64,000 nucleotides of DNA from Herbidospora solisilvae (GTDB lineage Bacteria; Actinomycetota; Actinomycetes; Streptosporangiales; Streptosporangiaceae): positions 310,001 through 374,000 of the forward strand of contig NZ_WXEW01000010.1 of the NCBI RefSeq assembly GCF_009901565.1. Reading direction: 5' to 3'. The translations under genes and the position numbers were made by a program. Below the pieces are notes generated by a model. It ran no database searches and had not been told where the DNA came from. It saw only the letters and a program-made list of their open reading frames with translations. Numbering within the stretch: position 1 is the stretch's first letter; every line of letters starts with the position of its first letter. Below, one piece after another: positions 27,725-35,679 of this stretch.

Positions 27725-29602
27725 TCACGAATGGCAGTGCGTGGCGCCGCCGGACGCCGGGATGTCCAGCGTCGGGTTGCGGCCGAAGAAGCCGGATGGC
27801 TTGAGCTTGAAACCGGTGGTGTCCACCGGCATGACCGGCCAGTCCTCCGGGCGCGGGAAGTGCGTCATGCCGAAGGTGTGCCAGAGCACGATCGGCGCGC
27901 CGTCGATGTCGCGGTCGGCGGCCACCCAGGCGGGCATGCCCGCCCCGCCGGGATGCTGGTTGACCAGGTCACCGGCCGGATAGAGCTCGGCGGGGTCGTA
28001 GGCGGTGACCCACAGGTGGCCCGAGGCGAACACGGCCCGGCCGTACAGGTCCGACTCGGTGTCGGCCAGCAGGACCGGCATGCCCTCCGGGTGCAGCACG
28101 TAGGCGACGTCCTTGCCGAGGCGGTTCTGCACCGCGGGGTTGCCCACGCGCCAGACCCGGCCGCGCCGGCCGTCGGCCAGGCGGGGGGCGTCGCTCTCCC
28201 TGCGCAGGCGGGTGACCTGCTGGGTGATGCCGGTGCCGGTCGGGTTCTCCGGGCCGCGCGGCACCGCGACGGCGTCGATCTCCTCGACGTAGTTGGCGGG
28301 GCCGTCGACGGCCATCTCCAGGCGGGCGCTGAACAGGTGCTGGTGGTGCGGGGCGCCCAGGCCGGGGGCGACCTCGGTGGCGTAGGCGTAGTCGCCGCCG
28401 GGGTTCGGGTGGCCCGAGGTGAACACGACGCCGGTGGCCTTGACCTCCAGCTCGATCGTGCCGTCGAGATAGAGGTACCAGTAGAAGCCGTAGTCGTAGT
28501 TGCCGACGGTGACGAAGAACGAGATCACCAGGCGGCGGTTGCGGCGCACCTCGCTGGAGTTGGTGAAGTGGCTGGTGTGCTTCCAGAGCACCCCGGCGTC
28601 CTCTTCGTGGATGCAGATCGCCTGGGGGATCACGCGCGGGTGGCCGGCGTTGTCGGCGACCACGGCGTCCAGGTAGGTGATCTCGCCGAGGCAGTCGCAG
28701 CCGAGCTTGAGGGAGTTGGCGAAGTTGCCGAGCAGGTACTCGCCGCCGTCGAAGAAGGTCTGGAACCAGCGCTGGGGGCTGGGGTCGGCGTACGGGACGA
28801 CCATCTCGGCGATGGAGGCGCGGTCGACGACCTTGCGATCGTTGATCGACAGGTCGCGCAGCACCAGGCCCTCGCGCGAGTCGAAGCAGACCTGGACCTT
28901 CCAGCCGAGCCAGTCGAGCACGTGGTCGTCGTCGACGGTGAAGCTGGGGCCGTGCGGCTGGGTGATCTCGATCGGCTTGAGGCCCTGCCTGGTCTCGCCG
29001 ACATAGGAGGCGAGGTGGAAGTTGCCGTCCTCCTGCGGGACGTCCAGGACGGCGTTGTCGAGCACCTCGACGACGGTCTTCTCGATGACGTCCACGTAGG
29101 CGACGACGCCGTCGACCGGATGGGCCCAGGGCAGGTCGTGCTCGTCCTTCTGCAGGAAGGTCAGGGTGCGCTGGAGGCGGCGGCCCTTCTCGTCCTCGGT
29201 CATCGCCCGGCCGGCCGACAGCGGTTGCACGCGCAGCTTGGACAGGTCGGTCAGGCCGCGGCGGCGCATGGCCGCGAGCCAGCGCTCGTCGGCGTGCACG
29301 ATCGCCTCGACCATCGCGAACTCCAGCATGACGACCGGCACCTGGCCGTCGACGGCCGGGTCGAGCTCGGTCACCGACACCAGGGCGTCCTCCGACGGGC
29401 GGACCACCACGTCGTGGGAGCGGCCGTCGGCCATGTCGACGAGCATCGCCCGCAACTCGCGCGCCCCCGCCGGCCTGCGCTTGTCCTGCTCCTTCAGGCC
29501 CAGGTACGACACGTGGGTCGTCTCGTTCAGCAGGCCCTCGCGGACGAGGATCTCGCGCGCCGCCGATATCTCCTCGGCGCGAAGTGTGCTGTGTTCCCTC
29601 AC
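27725..29602 (-). CDS. Copper amine oxidase
   Basis: A 625-residue copper/topaquinone amine oxidase, close in length to the Arthrobacter phenylethylamine/histamine enzymes (about 640). The topaquinone precursor is Tyr369 in TVGNYDYGFYWYLYLDGTIE (N-Y-D-Y). The catalytic base region is GEITYLDAVVAD. Copper ligands are in GAPHHQHLFSARLEM and FGMTHFPRPEDWP. It converts primary amines to aldehydes, ammonia and peroxide; it has no signal peptide and is probably cytoplasmic. GTG 29602 has AGAGGAG six bases before it and is preferred to ATG 29617 and 29650, which have none. First gene of the SIS-kinase-dehydrogenase operon, facing the GntR gene across a 225-base region with repeated TACCA words. Confidence 0.93.
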   Translation of the reverse strand: MREHSTLRAEEISAAREILVREGLLNETTHVSYLGLKEQDKRRPAGARELRAMLVDMADGRSHDVVVRPSEDALVSVTELDPAVDGQVPVVMLEFAMVEAIVHADERWLAAMRRRGLTDLSKLRVQPLSAGRAMTEDEKGRRLQRTLTFLQKDEHDLPWAHPVDGVVAYVDVIEKTVVEVLDNAVLDVPQEDGNFHLASYVGETRQGLKPIEITQPHGPSFTVDDDHVLDWLGWKVQVCFDSREGLVLRDLSINDRKVVDRASIAEMVVPYADPSPQRWFQTFFDGGEYLLGNFANSLKLGCDCLGEITYLDAVVADNAGHPRVIPQAICIHEEDAGVLWKHTSHFTNSSEVRRNRRLVISFFVTVGNYDYGFYWYLYLDGTIELEVKATGVVFTSGHPNPGGDYAYATEVAPGLGAPHHQHLFSARLEMAVDGPANYVEEIDAVAVPRGPENPTGTGITQQVTRLRRESDAPRLADGRRGRVWRVGNPAVQNRLGKDVAYVLHPEGMPVLLADTESDLYGRAVFASGHLWVTAYDPAELYPAGDLVNQHPGGAGMPAWVAADRDIDGAPIVLWHTFGMTHFPRPEDWPVMPVDTTGFKLKPSGFFGRNPTLDIPASGGATHCHS

Positions 29603-29628
29603 GATGACTCCTCTCATGACCAGATTAG

Positions 29629-29654
29629 TACCATAGGTGTACCACGCCATACCA
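29629..29654. promoter_or_regulatory. Three TACCA repeats upstream of the amine oxidase operon
   Basis: TACCA occurs at 29629-29633, 29640-29644 and 29650-29654, with 11- and 10-base steps, that is on one face of the helix. On the minus strand this reads TGGTA three times and overlaps possible -10 boxes (TATGGT). The word GCGTGGTA inside it recurs in the ABC importer promoter at 33817-33824. A GntR-family operator is likely, given the adjacent regulator. Confidence 0.5.
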
Positions 29655-29791
29655 ATAGAGGCGCAGAGATACCGAATAGCTGGATTCGGGCGACCGTAAC
29701 GGCAGACGGATCTGCCTGTTCATGCCGTTGGCTACAGGTTTGTCGGGATATCCGGCCGAGTTAAACCAGGACTCATCTGGTCTTCTGTGGT

Positions 29792-29821
29792 TTGCGTACC
29801 GGAGGGTGGTTCCGCGATAAT
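29792..29821 (+). promoter_or_regulatory. Promoter of the GntR gene (leaderless)
   Basis: TTGCGT (29792-29797), 18 bases, GATAAT (29816-29821). The -10 box begins 12 bases before GTG 29828 and no ribosome site lies between, so the transcript should be leaderless. Confidence 0.5.
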
Positions 29822-29827
29822 GCGAGC

Positions 29828-30580
29828 GTGAACGCCCCGACGTCGCCGTCGATCCACGCCGATCACCCCGAGCCGCTGTGGATCCAGGCGGTGAACCTCA
29901 TCAAGGAACAGCTGGGCACCGGCGTGCTCAAGCCCGGCGGCCGGCTGCCCCCCGAGCGCGAGTTGTGCGAACGGCTCGGCATCAGCCGGGTCACCCTGCG
30001 CAAGGCGCTGCGCACCCTGGTCGAAGAGGGCATCCTCAGCCCTTCCCACGGCCGGGGCTGGTACGTCGCGCCGAGCGCCGGAGCACCCGCCCGCGAGTGG
30101 CCCAACAGCCTGGAGTCGTTCACCGAGACCGCCCGCCAGATGGGCCTGACGCCCAGCTCGACCGTGCTGCGCCACGAGGTGGTGCCGGCCGACCTCGACG
30201 AGGCCGAGCAACTGTCCATCGCGCCGGGCACCCCGCTGTTCGTGCTGGAGCGGGTGCGCCTGCTCAACGGCGTGCCGACCGCGCTCGACCTGACCCGCAT
30301 CCCGGCCGGGCTGGTGCCCGGCTTCGCCGAGCTCGACTTCACCGCCGGTTCCCTCTACGAGCAGATCGCCTCCGTCGGCCTCCACCCGGCCCGCGCCAAC
30401 GCCACCATCGAGGCCCGCGAGTCCGACGACCACCTCGCCGGTCACCTGCAGCTGGAGGTCGGCAAGCCGGTGCTGGTGATGCGCCAGCTCGTCTACGGCG
30501 CCAACGACACCCCGCTGTTCTCCTCGATGGTCTGCTACCGGGGCGACCGCTACCGGCTGCGCACGAGTTTCCAGCGCTGA
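29828..30580 (+). CDS. GntR-family (HutC/UTRA type) transcriptional regulator
   Basis: A 250-residue regulator. The winged helix spans residues 10-75 (GVLKPGGRLPPERELCERLG, then ISRVTLRKALRTLVEEGILS). The C-terminal UTRA ligand domain includes PLFVLERVRLLNGVPTALDL and LYEQIASVGL, as in regulators sensing phosphorylated sugars (DasR, NagR). GTG 29828 is chosen for leaderless spacing; the frame is open upstream to TTG 29792, which is part of the -35 box. It lies between the amine oxidase operon, divergent, and the sugar importer, convergent, and is the natural regulator of both. Its effector is probably a sugar phosphate made by the kinase (inference). Confidence 0.9.
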   Translation: MNAPTSPSIHADHPEPLWIQAVNLIKEQLGTGVLKPGGRLPPERELCERLGISRVTLRKALRTLVEEGILSPSHGRGWYVAPSAGAPAREWPNSLESFTETARQMGLTPSSTVLRHEVVPADLDEAEQLSIAPGTPLFVLERVRLLNGVPTALDLTRIPAGLVPGFAELDFTAGSLYEQIASVGLHPARANATIEARESDDHLAGHLQLEVGKPVLVMRQLVYGANDTPLFSSMVCYRGDRYRLRTSFQR

Positions 30581-30604
30581 GCCTTCCACGACTGAGCCTT
30601 CCAC
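30578..30604. repeat. 12-base tandem direct repeat at the GntR stop codon
   Basis: TGAGCCTTCCAC occurs at 30578-30589, including the stop codon, and again at 30593-30604. It looks like a small local duplication between convergent genes. Confidence 0.6.
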
Positions 30605-30615
30605 CACGGGCCCGT

Positions 30616-31449
30616 TCACTTGCCGATGCCCGCGCTCAGACCCTGGATGAACTGCCGCGAGAAGACCACGAACAGCACGATCAGCGGCACCGCGCCCAGC
30701 GTGAGCGCGCCGAGCAGCGCCGGGTAGTCGTTGAGGAACTGCCCCACGAACTGCTGCACGCCGAGCGTCACCGTCTGGTTCTCCTTGCTCGGCGCGAGGA
30801 TGAGCGGGAACCACAGGTCGTTCCAGATCGGCAACATCGTCACCGACGCCACCGCCGCCAGGCCCGGCCGCACCATCGGCAGCGTGATCGACAGGGTGCG
30901 CAGCTCGCCCGCGCCGTCGATGCGCGCGGCCTCCTTCACCGCCGCCGGCACCGCCTTGAAATAGGTCATCAGCAGCGCGATCGCCAGCGGCAGGCTCATC
31001 GCCGTGTAGACCAGCACCAGCGCGACCAGCGTGTCCATGAGCTGCCAGGAGATCATCGTCTTGATGATCGGCACGGTGCCGAGGCGGATCGGCAACATGA
31101 TGCCCAGCACGAAGAAGCCGCCCACGAGCGGCGCGAACCGCACCTTGTACTCCGTCAGCGCGAAGGCGGCCAGTGTCGCCAGCACCAGCGTGGCCACCGT
31201 GGCCCCCACCGTGACGATGAGGCTGTTGCCGTAGTTGGTGACGAACTGCCCGCGCGTGAACACCCGCTCGTAGCCGCCGAGGCTGAAGGTCTCGGCGTTC
31301 GGCAGGGCGAACGGCTGGCCGAAGATGCCCGGCGTGGTCTTGAACGAGTTGACCACGATCACCAGGATGGGCGCGACCGCGAGCAGCGCGAAGAAGATCA
31401 GCAGCGCGTGCGTCACGAGCGACCCGGCGCGGTCTCGGTTGATTCTCAC
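30616..31449 (-). CDS. Carbohydrate ABC transporter permease (MalG type)
   Basis: A 277-residue inner-membrane permease of the CUT1 sugar importer family with six hydrophobic segments. The EAA loop that docks to the ATPase reads VKEAARIDGAGELRTLSITL. It starts with GTG 31449, overlapping the stop of the partner permease (GTGA). The C-terminal FSRQFIQGLSAGIGK is typical of MalG proteins. It forms the membrane channel with the gene at 31446-32324. No ATPase gene is in this locus, which is usual in actinobacteria where one shared MsiK-type ATPase serves many CUT1 importers (established for Streptomyces). Confidence 0.94.
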   Translation of the reverse strand: MRINRDRAGSLVTHALLIFFALLAVAPILVIVVNSFKTTPGIFGQPFALPNAETFSLGGYERVFTRGQFVTNYGNSLIVTVGATVATLVLATLAAFALTEYKVRFAPLVGGFFVLGIMLPIRLGTVPIIKTMISWQLMDTLVALVLVYTAMSLPLAIALLMTYFKAVPAAVKEAARIDGAGELRTLSITLPMVRPGLAAVASVTMLPIWNDLWFPLILAPSKENQTVTLGVQQFVGQFLNDYPALLGALTLGAVPLIVLFVVFSRQFIQGLSAGIGK

Positions 31450-32324
31450 AGTTCGTAACTCCTGAGACGGCGGTGCAGCAGCCCGAAGTAGGCCGCGGTG
31501 ACGACCAGGATGATCAGGAAGATCACGCTGGCCACGGTCGCGCCCAGGTCGAGGTCGGAGAGTTGCCCGCTCGATCCGAAGAAGGTGCGGTAGAACAGCG
31601 TGCCGAGGATGTCGGTGCTGTAGTTGGGCCCGGGGGCCGAGCCGTTCAGGGCGAAGACCAGGTCGAAGCCGTTGAAGGTCCAGATGTACGTCAGGATCGC
31701 GATCAGCCCGAACTGCGGCGCGATCAGCGGGAACTTCACCCGCCAGAACGTCGACCAGGCGCCCGACCCCTCGACCCGGGCGGCCTCCAGCACGTCGTTC
31801 GGCACGGCCAGCAGGGCGGCGTACAGGAAGATCATGGGGATGCCGACGTACTGCCAGACCGACATCAGCGAGATGGTCGGCAGCGCGGTGCGCTCGTCGC
31901 CGAGCAGCGGGAAGTCGACCAGGCCCCACAGCGGGTTGATGATGAGCCGCCACACGAAGCCGACGATCACCACCGACAACGTGGTCGGGATGAACAGCAG
32001 CGTCCGGTAGAGGCCCGTCGACCGGCGCAGCCTGCCGGAGGTGAGCAGCGCGGCCAGCAGCAGCCCGAGCGGCACCTCCACGACCAGGTGGATGGCGAAG
32101 AACTCCAGGTTGTTGGTCAGCGCGTTCCAGAAGCGCTCGCTGGTCGTCGGGTTGGTGAACAGGTAGACGTAGTTCTCCAGGCCGACGAACCTGGCGACGC
32201 CCGAGTCGGTGTCGTACAGGCTGTACCAGATGGAGTTCACCAGCGGGAGCGCCGCGAACACCACGTAGACCGCGAGGGCGGGCAGGGTGAACACGAGGAA
32301 GTAGCGGTAGTGGGCCCGGTTCAA
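31446..32324 (-). CDS. Carbohydrate ABC transporter permease (MalF type)
   Basis: A 292-residue CUT1 permease with six membrane segments, from YFLVFTLPALAVYVVFAALP on. The EAA loop is LEAARVEGSGAWSTFWRVKF. The start is TTG 32324 (LNRAHYRYFL) with AAAGG seven bases upstream; no ATG or GTG gives a sensible N-terminus. It pairs with the MalG-type permease downstream and follows the substrate-binding protein by 61 bases, which encode a GGGCCCGG-type hairpin near 32350-32378 that may temper expression of the permeases relative to the binding protein. Confidence 0.93.
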   Translation of the reverse strand: MNRAHYRYFLVFTLPALAVYVVFAALPLVNSIWYSLYDTDSGVARFVGLENYVYLFTNPTTSERFWNALTNNLEFFAIHLVVEVPLGLLLAALLTSGRLRRSTGLYRTLLFIPTTLSVVIVGFVWRLIINPLWGLVDFPLLGDERTALPTISLMSVWQYVGIPMIFLYAALLAVPNDVLEAARVEGSGAWSTFWRVKFPLIAPQFGLIAILTYIWTFNGFDLVFALNGSAPGPNYSTDILGTLFYRTFFGSSGQLSDLDLGATVASVIFLIILVVTAAYFGLLHRRLRSYEL

Positions 32325-32385
32325 GACGTGCCTTTCGGATCGCAGAAGGGTGCCGGGCCCCGAGGGAGGGGGCCCGGCACGGTTC

Positions 32386-33690
32386 TCACTGCTGCGGCGT
32401 GTACCAGCTGGCCAGGCCCTTCTGGAGTTCCTCGGTCGCCTTCTGCGTGCTGAGGTCCTCGTTGAGCATGAGCTGGAGCACGCGCCACACCTCGTCGTCG
32501 AACGGGGGAGTGCCGGCGCTGAGCCGGTCGAGGCCGAGGCGCGGGGTGAGCTTGGCGCCGTTCTTCAGGTCGGCGAAGGCCTGCGCGAGCGGGTTGGTGT
32601 ACGTCACGGGCTGCTTGGCCATGGAGAAGAAGCCGGGCAGCTTGTTGACGTACAGCTCCAGGAACTCGGGGGTGGCCGTCCAGGCCAGGAACTCCTCGGC
32701 GGCGGCCTTGTTCTTGCTGGCCGCGCTGATGCCGATGGCCATGTCGGGCATCTCCTGGAGGTAGCGGTCACCACCGGGCACGTCGGTCGGCGGGCCGAAG
32801 ACGCCGACGTTGAGCCCGTCGACGGCGACCTGGTTGATGTTCCAGGAGCCGTCGGGCAGGATCGCGGCCTTGCCGAGCGTGAACAGCTGCGTCATGTCCG
32901 GGTACTTCAGGCTCTCGAAGCCCTTGGGCAGGTAGGGCTTCCACGCGGCGAACGCGTCGAAGGCCTTCTGGAAGTCGGGGTCGGTGACCTTCTTGGTGCC
33001 CTTGATCAGGCCTTGCCGGCCCTCCTCGCCCTTCCAGTAGACCGGGCCGATGCTGTAGAGGCCGTTGTACGCGAGCTGCCACGACTCCGACGAGCCGACC
33101 GCGAGCGGCGTGTACTTGCCGTTGTCCTTGATCTTCTTGAGCACGGCCAGGAACTCGTCCTGGGTGGTCGGCACCTGCAGGCCCAGCTCGGCGAAGATGT
33201 CCTTGTTGTAGTAGAAGCCGGCCAGCACGGCGGCGGTCGGCAGGCAGTAGCGGCTGCCCGCGTCGTCCGACCACGGGTCGAGGGCCAGCGGCTCGAACGC
33301 CTCCAGCATCGGCTTGCCGTCGAGCTTCTCGAAGTAGCCCTTCTTGATCCACGAGCGGTTCACGTCGTAGGGCCGGCAGGTGATGAGGTCGGGGCCGGTG
33401 CCGCCGTCCACCTGCGACTGGATCGCCGCGTTGTACTCGTTGGTGTTGGTGGCGGCGAACTTCACGTCGATGTCCGGGTGGGACTTCTCGAAGGCGGGGA
33501 GGATCTCGTCCTCCCACATCGCCAGGTCCTCGGTGCGCCAGCTGCCCAGGGTGAGCACGGTCTTCTCCCCGGCGGCGGCCGGGGCGGCGCTCCCGCCGGT
33601 GGTGACAGGTGTCGCCGACGGCGCGCAGGCCGCGGTCAGGACGGCAGCCGCTGCCGCGACCAACGCAACGGATGCACGTATTGCATGCAT
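32386..33690 (-). CDS. Sugar ABC transporter substrate-binding lipoprotein
   Basis: A 434-residue extracellular solute-binding protein (family 1). The lipobox LTAAC places the lipidated Cys at about residue 22, after a hydrophobic signal. Mature landmarks: LTLGSWRTEDLAMWEDEILP, AFEKSHPDIDVKF, GTGPDLITC, GFYYNKDIFAELGL and DGSWNINQV. ATG 33690 has AGAGG seven bases upstream; the longer frame to 33828 crosses the promoter. It captures the imported sugar, oligosaccharide or amino glycoside for the permeases that follow. It is divergent from the Gfo/Idh/MocA dehydrogenase gene and shares a compact double promoter with it. Confidence 0.93.
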   Translation of the reverse strand: MHAIRASVALVAAAAAVLTAACAPSATPVTTGGSAAPAAAGEKTVLTLGSWRTEDLAMWEDEILPAFEKSHPDIDVKFAATNTNEYNAAIQSQVDGGTGPDLITCRPYDVNRSWIKKGYFEKLDGKPMLEAFEPLALDPWSDDAGSRYCLPTAAVLAGFYYNKDIFAELGLQVPTTQDEFLAVLKKIKDNGKYTPLAVGSSESWQLAYNGLYSIGPVYWKGEEGRQGLIKGTKKVTDPDFQKAFDAFAAWKPYLPKGFESLKYPDMTQLFTLGKAAILPDGSWNINQVAVDGLNVGVFGPPTDVPGGDRYLQEMPDMAIGISAASKNKAAAEEFLAWTATPEFLELYVNKLPGFFSMAKQPVTYTNPLAQAFADLKNGAKLTPRLGLDRLSAGTPPFDDEVWRVLQLMLNEDLSTQKATEELQKGLASWYTPQQ

Positions 33691-33798
33691 GGGGTTGCCT
33701 CTCGCTTCGTTGTCATCGCGTGGCTCCCAGAGCGAGACGCGGACGGCCGTGGCTCGCGTCGGGACATCTTTCTCATGAAGGCCAGCGCCTGATGCGGC

Positions 33799-33862
33799 AG
33801 CGTACACAGACGACCTGCGTGGTAACAAGAGGTATTGCTTTGGTTTACGGTGATGCTACCTT
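33799..33862. promoter_or_regulatory. Back-to-back promoters of the ABC importer and the dehydrogenase
   Basis: Minus strand: TTGTTA (33823-33828), 18 bases, TACGCT (33799-33804) for the binding-protein operon. Plus strand: TTGCTT (33835-33840), 16 bases, TACCTT (33857-33862) for the dehydrogenase. The two -35 boxes are six bases apart. GCGTGGTA (33817-33824), also found before the amine oxidase operon, overlaps the minus-strand -35 box and is a likely operator. Confidence 0.55.
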
Positions 33863-33912
33863 TCGAACCACGGCGTGCCCTTTGCCGCCTGGAACCGCGT
33901 CCGGAGGACCAG

Positions 33913-34953
33913 ATGATCGGTGTCGGCCTGCTCGGTGCAGGGTTTATCGGTGAGTGTTATGCCGACGCACTCGACGACGTGAAGGGTGCGGAGCTCGTCG
34001 CGCACTACTCCCGATCCCCCGAGAGGGCCGCCGCTTTCGCCGCCCGACCGGGACGCAACACGAGACCACACGAGACCATGAAGGCGTTGTGCGAGGACCC
34101 GGCCGTGGACCTCGTCGTCGTCGCGCTGCCCAACGAGGTGCACCTGGAGGCGGTGCGCCACGTGGCCGCCGCCGGCAAGGGCGTGGTGTGCACCAAGCCG
34201 CTCGCGCGCACCGGCCCCGAGGCCGAGGAGATCCTCAAGGTGGTGACCGACGCCGGCATCTGGCACGGCTACGCCGAGAGCTCGGTCTTCTCGCCCAACA
34301 TCGCCAAGGCCCACGAGATCGTCGAGGCCGGCGGCATCGGCGACGTGCTCTGGATGCGCGCCCGCGAGGGCCACTCCGGCCCGCATGCCCCCCACTTCTG
34401 GGACGCCGAGACGGCCGGCGGCGGCGCGCTGCTGGACATGGGCTGCCACACCGTCGAGTCGGCCCGGCACTTCTTCGGCAAGGACAACCCGGTCGTCGAG
34501 GTCTTCGCGTGGGGCGCGACGCTGGCCCACAAGGACAAGACCACCGGCGAGGACACCGCCATCGCGCTGCTGAAGTTCGCCGGCGGCCAGGTCGCCTCGA
34601 TCGAGTCGTCGTGGGTGGAGAAGGGCGGCATGCAGCTGCGCCACGAGTTCGTCGGCAGCGCCGGCCGCCTGGTCACCGACACCGCCTCGACGCCCGTGTG
34701 GGGCTTCATCACCCAGCCCGTCGGCTACCTGGTGGAGAAGGCCGACGCGGACACCGGCTGGGTCTACCCGGTGCCGGAGGAGACCCGGGCCTACGGCTTC
34801 TCCCAGCAGATGCGGCACTTCGTCGACTGCTTCGCGGCGGGCGAGACGCCGCTGGAGACCTTCGACGACGGCGTGGTCGTCAACCGGATCATCGACGCCT
34901 GCTACCGGTCGATGAAGACGGGCCGCTGGGAGCCGGTTCAGCACAGGGCCTAA
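33913..34953 (+). CDS. Gfo/Idh/MocA-family oxidoreductase
   Basis: A 346-residue NAD(P)-dependent dehydrogenase of sugars or cyclitols. The Rossmann start is MIGVGLLGAGFIGECYADAL; VVVALPNEVHLEAVRHVAAA and GKGVVCTKPLART give the conserved Lys of the xxCTKPL (EKP-like) motif. The C-terminal sheet domain includes HFWDAETAGGGALLDMGCHT. ATG 33913 follows GGAGGA by five bases, ruling out the longer frame from 33835. Divergent from the sugar importer and under an adjoining promoter, it probably oxidises the imported sugar or its product. Confidence 0.93.
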   Translation: MIGVGLLGAGFIGECYADALDDVKGAELVAHYSRSPERAAAFAARPGRNTRPHETMKALCEDPAVDLVVVALPNEVHLEAVRHVAAAGKGVVCTKPLARTGPEAEEILKVVTDAGIWHGYAESSVFSPNIAKAHEIVEAGGIGDVLWMRAREGHSGPHAPHFWDAETAGGGALLDMGCHTVESARHFFGKDNPVVEVFAWGATLAHKDKTTGEDTAIALLKFAGGQVASIESSWVEKGGMQLRHEFVGSAGRLVTDTASTPVWGFITQPVGYLVEKADADTGWVYPVPEETRAYGFSQQMRHFVDCFAAGETPLETFDDGVVVNRIIDACYRSMKTGRWEPVQHRA

Positions 34954-34963
34954 GGTTCGGTGC

Positions 34964-35512
34964 ATGTCCGAAACGCCGTCACGGGTGGAGCTCTCCCCGT
35001 TCACCGTCGCCGACCAGGACGAGTTCTGCTCCCTCGTCGCGGCCAGCGCCGGCCTCCACACCCCGTGGATGCAGCTGCCCGCGACCCCCGAGGCGTTCCA
35101 GGACTGGATGCGCCGCTTCGACGGCGGCGCCAACCTGGGCTTCCTGATCCGGGTCAGGGAGACCGGCGCCGCCGCCGGCATGGTCAACATCAACTCGATC
35201 ATCCGCGGGCGGTACCAGGGCGCGTCCCTCGGCTACGCGGCGTTCGCGCCGTCGGCGGGGCGGGGGTACATGACCGAAGGCCTCACCCTCGTCCTGCGGT
35301 ACGCCTTCGAGGAGCTGAGACTGCACCGGCTGGAGGCCAACGTCCAGCCGGGCAACACGGCGTCGCTGGCGGTGGTCCGGCGTCTGGGCTTCCGGTACGA
35401 GGGCCTGTCGCCCGACTACCTCTACATCGACGGCGCCTGGCGCGACCACGAACGCTGGGCCGTCACCGCGCCGGCCCCCTGGACTCCCGACCCTTCTCTC
35501 CCGGACGTCTAA
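34964..35512 (+). CDS. GNAT-family N-acetyltransferase (RimJ type)
   Basis: A 182-residue acetyltransferase. Seen: GRGYMTEGLTLVLRYAFEEL (the acetyl-CoA pyrophosphate loop and following helix), LHRLEANVQPGNTASLAVVR and LGFRYEG, the RimJ/RimL pattern. It uses acetyl-CoA to acetylate an amino group, perhaps of a protein N-terminus or a small amine. It starts 10 bases after the dehydrogenase and is probably co-transcribed; if it belongs to the sugar locus it may acetylate an amine intermediate (inference). No gene follows on this strand for 170 bases. Confidence 0.9.
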   Translation: MSETPSRVELSPFTVADQDEFCSLVAASAGLHTPWMQLPATPEAFQDWMRRFDGGANLGFLIRVRETGAAAGMVNINSIIRGRYQGASLGYAAFAPSAGRGYMTEGLTLVLRYAFEELRLHRLEANVQPGNTASLAVVRRLGFRYEGLSPDYLYIDGAWRDHERWAVTAPAPWTPDPSLPDV

Positions 35513-35523
35513 ATGTTATATGG

Positions 35524-35577
35524 CCGGACCTCACAGCGCTTTCTGTGTGATGTTAACTCCCTTGCATGACGGTCCGG
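35524..35577 (+). terminator. Possible terminator region after the acetyltransferase
   Basis: CACAG (35532-35536) and CTGTG (35543-35547) form a small stem, nested in a wider CCGGACC/GGTCCGG inverted repeat (35524-35530 and 35571-35577). The stretch 35513-35679 is otherwise AT-rich leader of the next gene, with GGAG five bases before ATG 35680. Confidence 0.35.
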
Positions 35578-35679
35578 AAACAGCATGCGAAAAAAAGTGG
35601 CGACGGTAAATTGAAAGTGCGTCGACCGCGGCTCACACTCATGGTCAAGGAGGCCTGACCCCTCAAATTTGGAGCCGCA

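Noticed and set aside
30616-33690. Missing ATPase gene taken as a broken sugar importer
   Set aside because: CUT1 importers in actinobacteria commonly share one MsiK-type ATPase encoded elsewhere, so the operon is complete.
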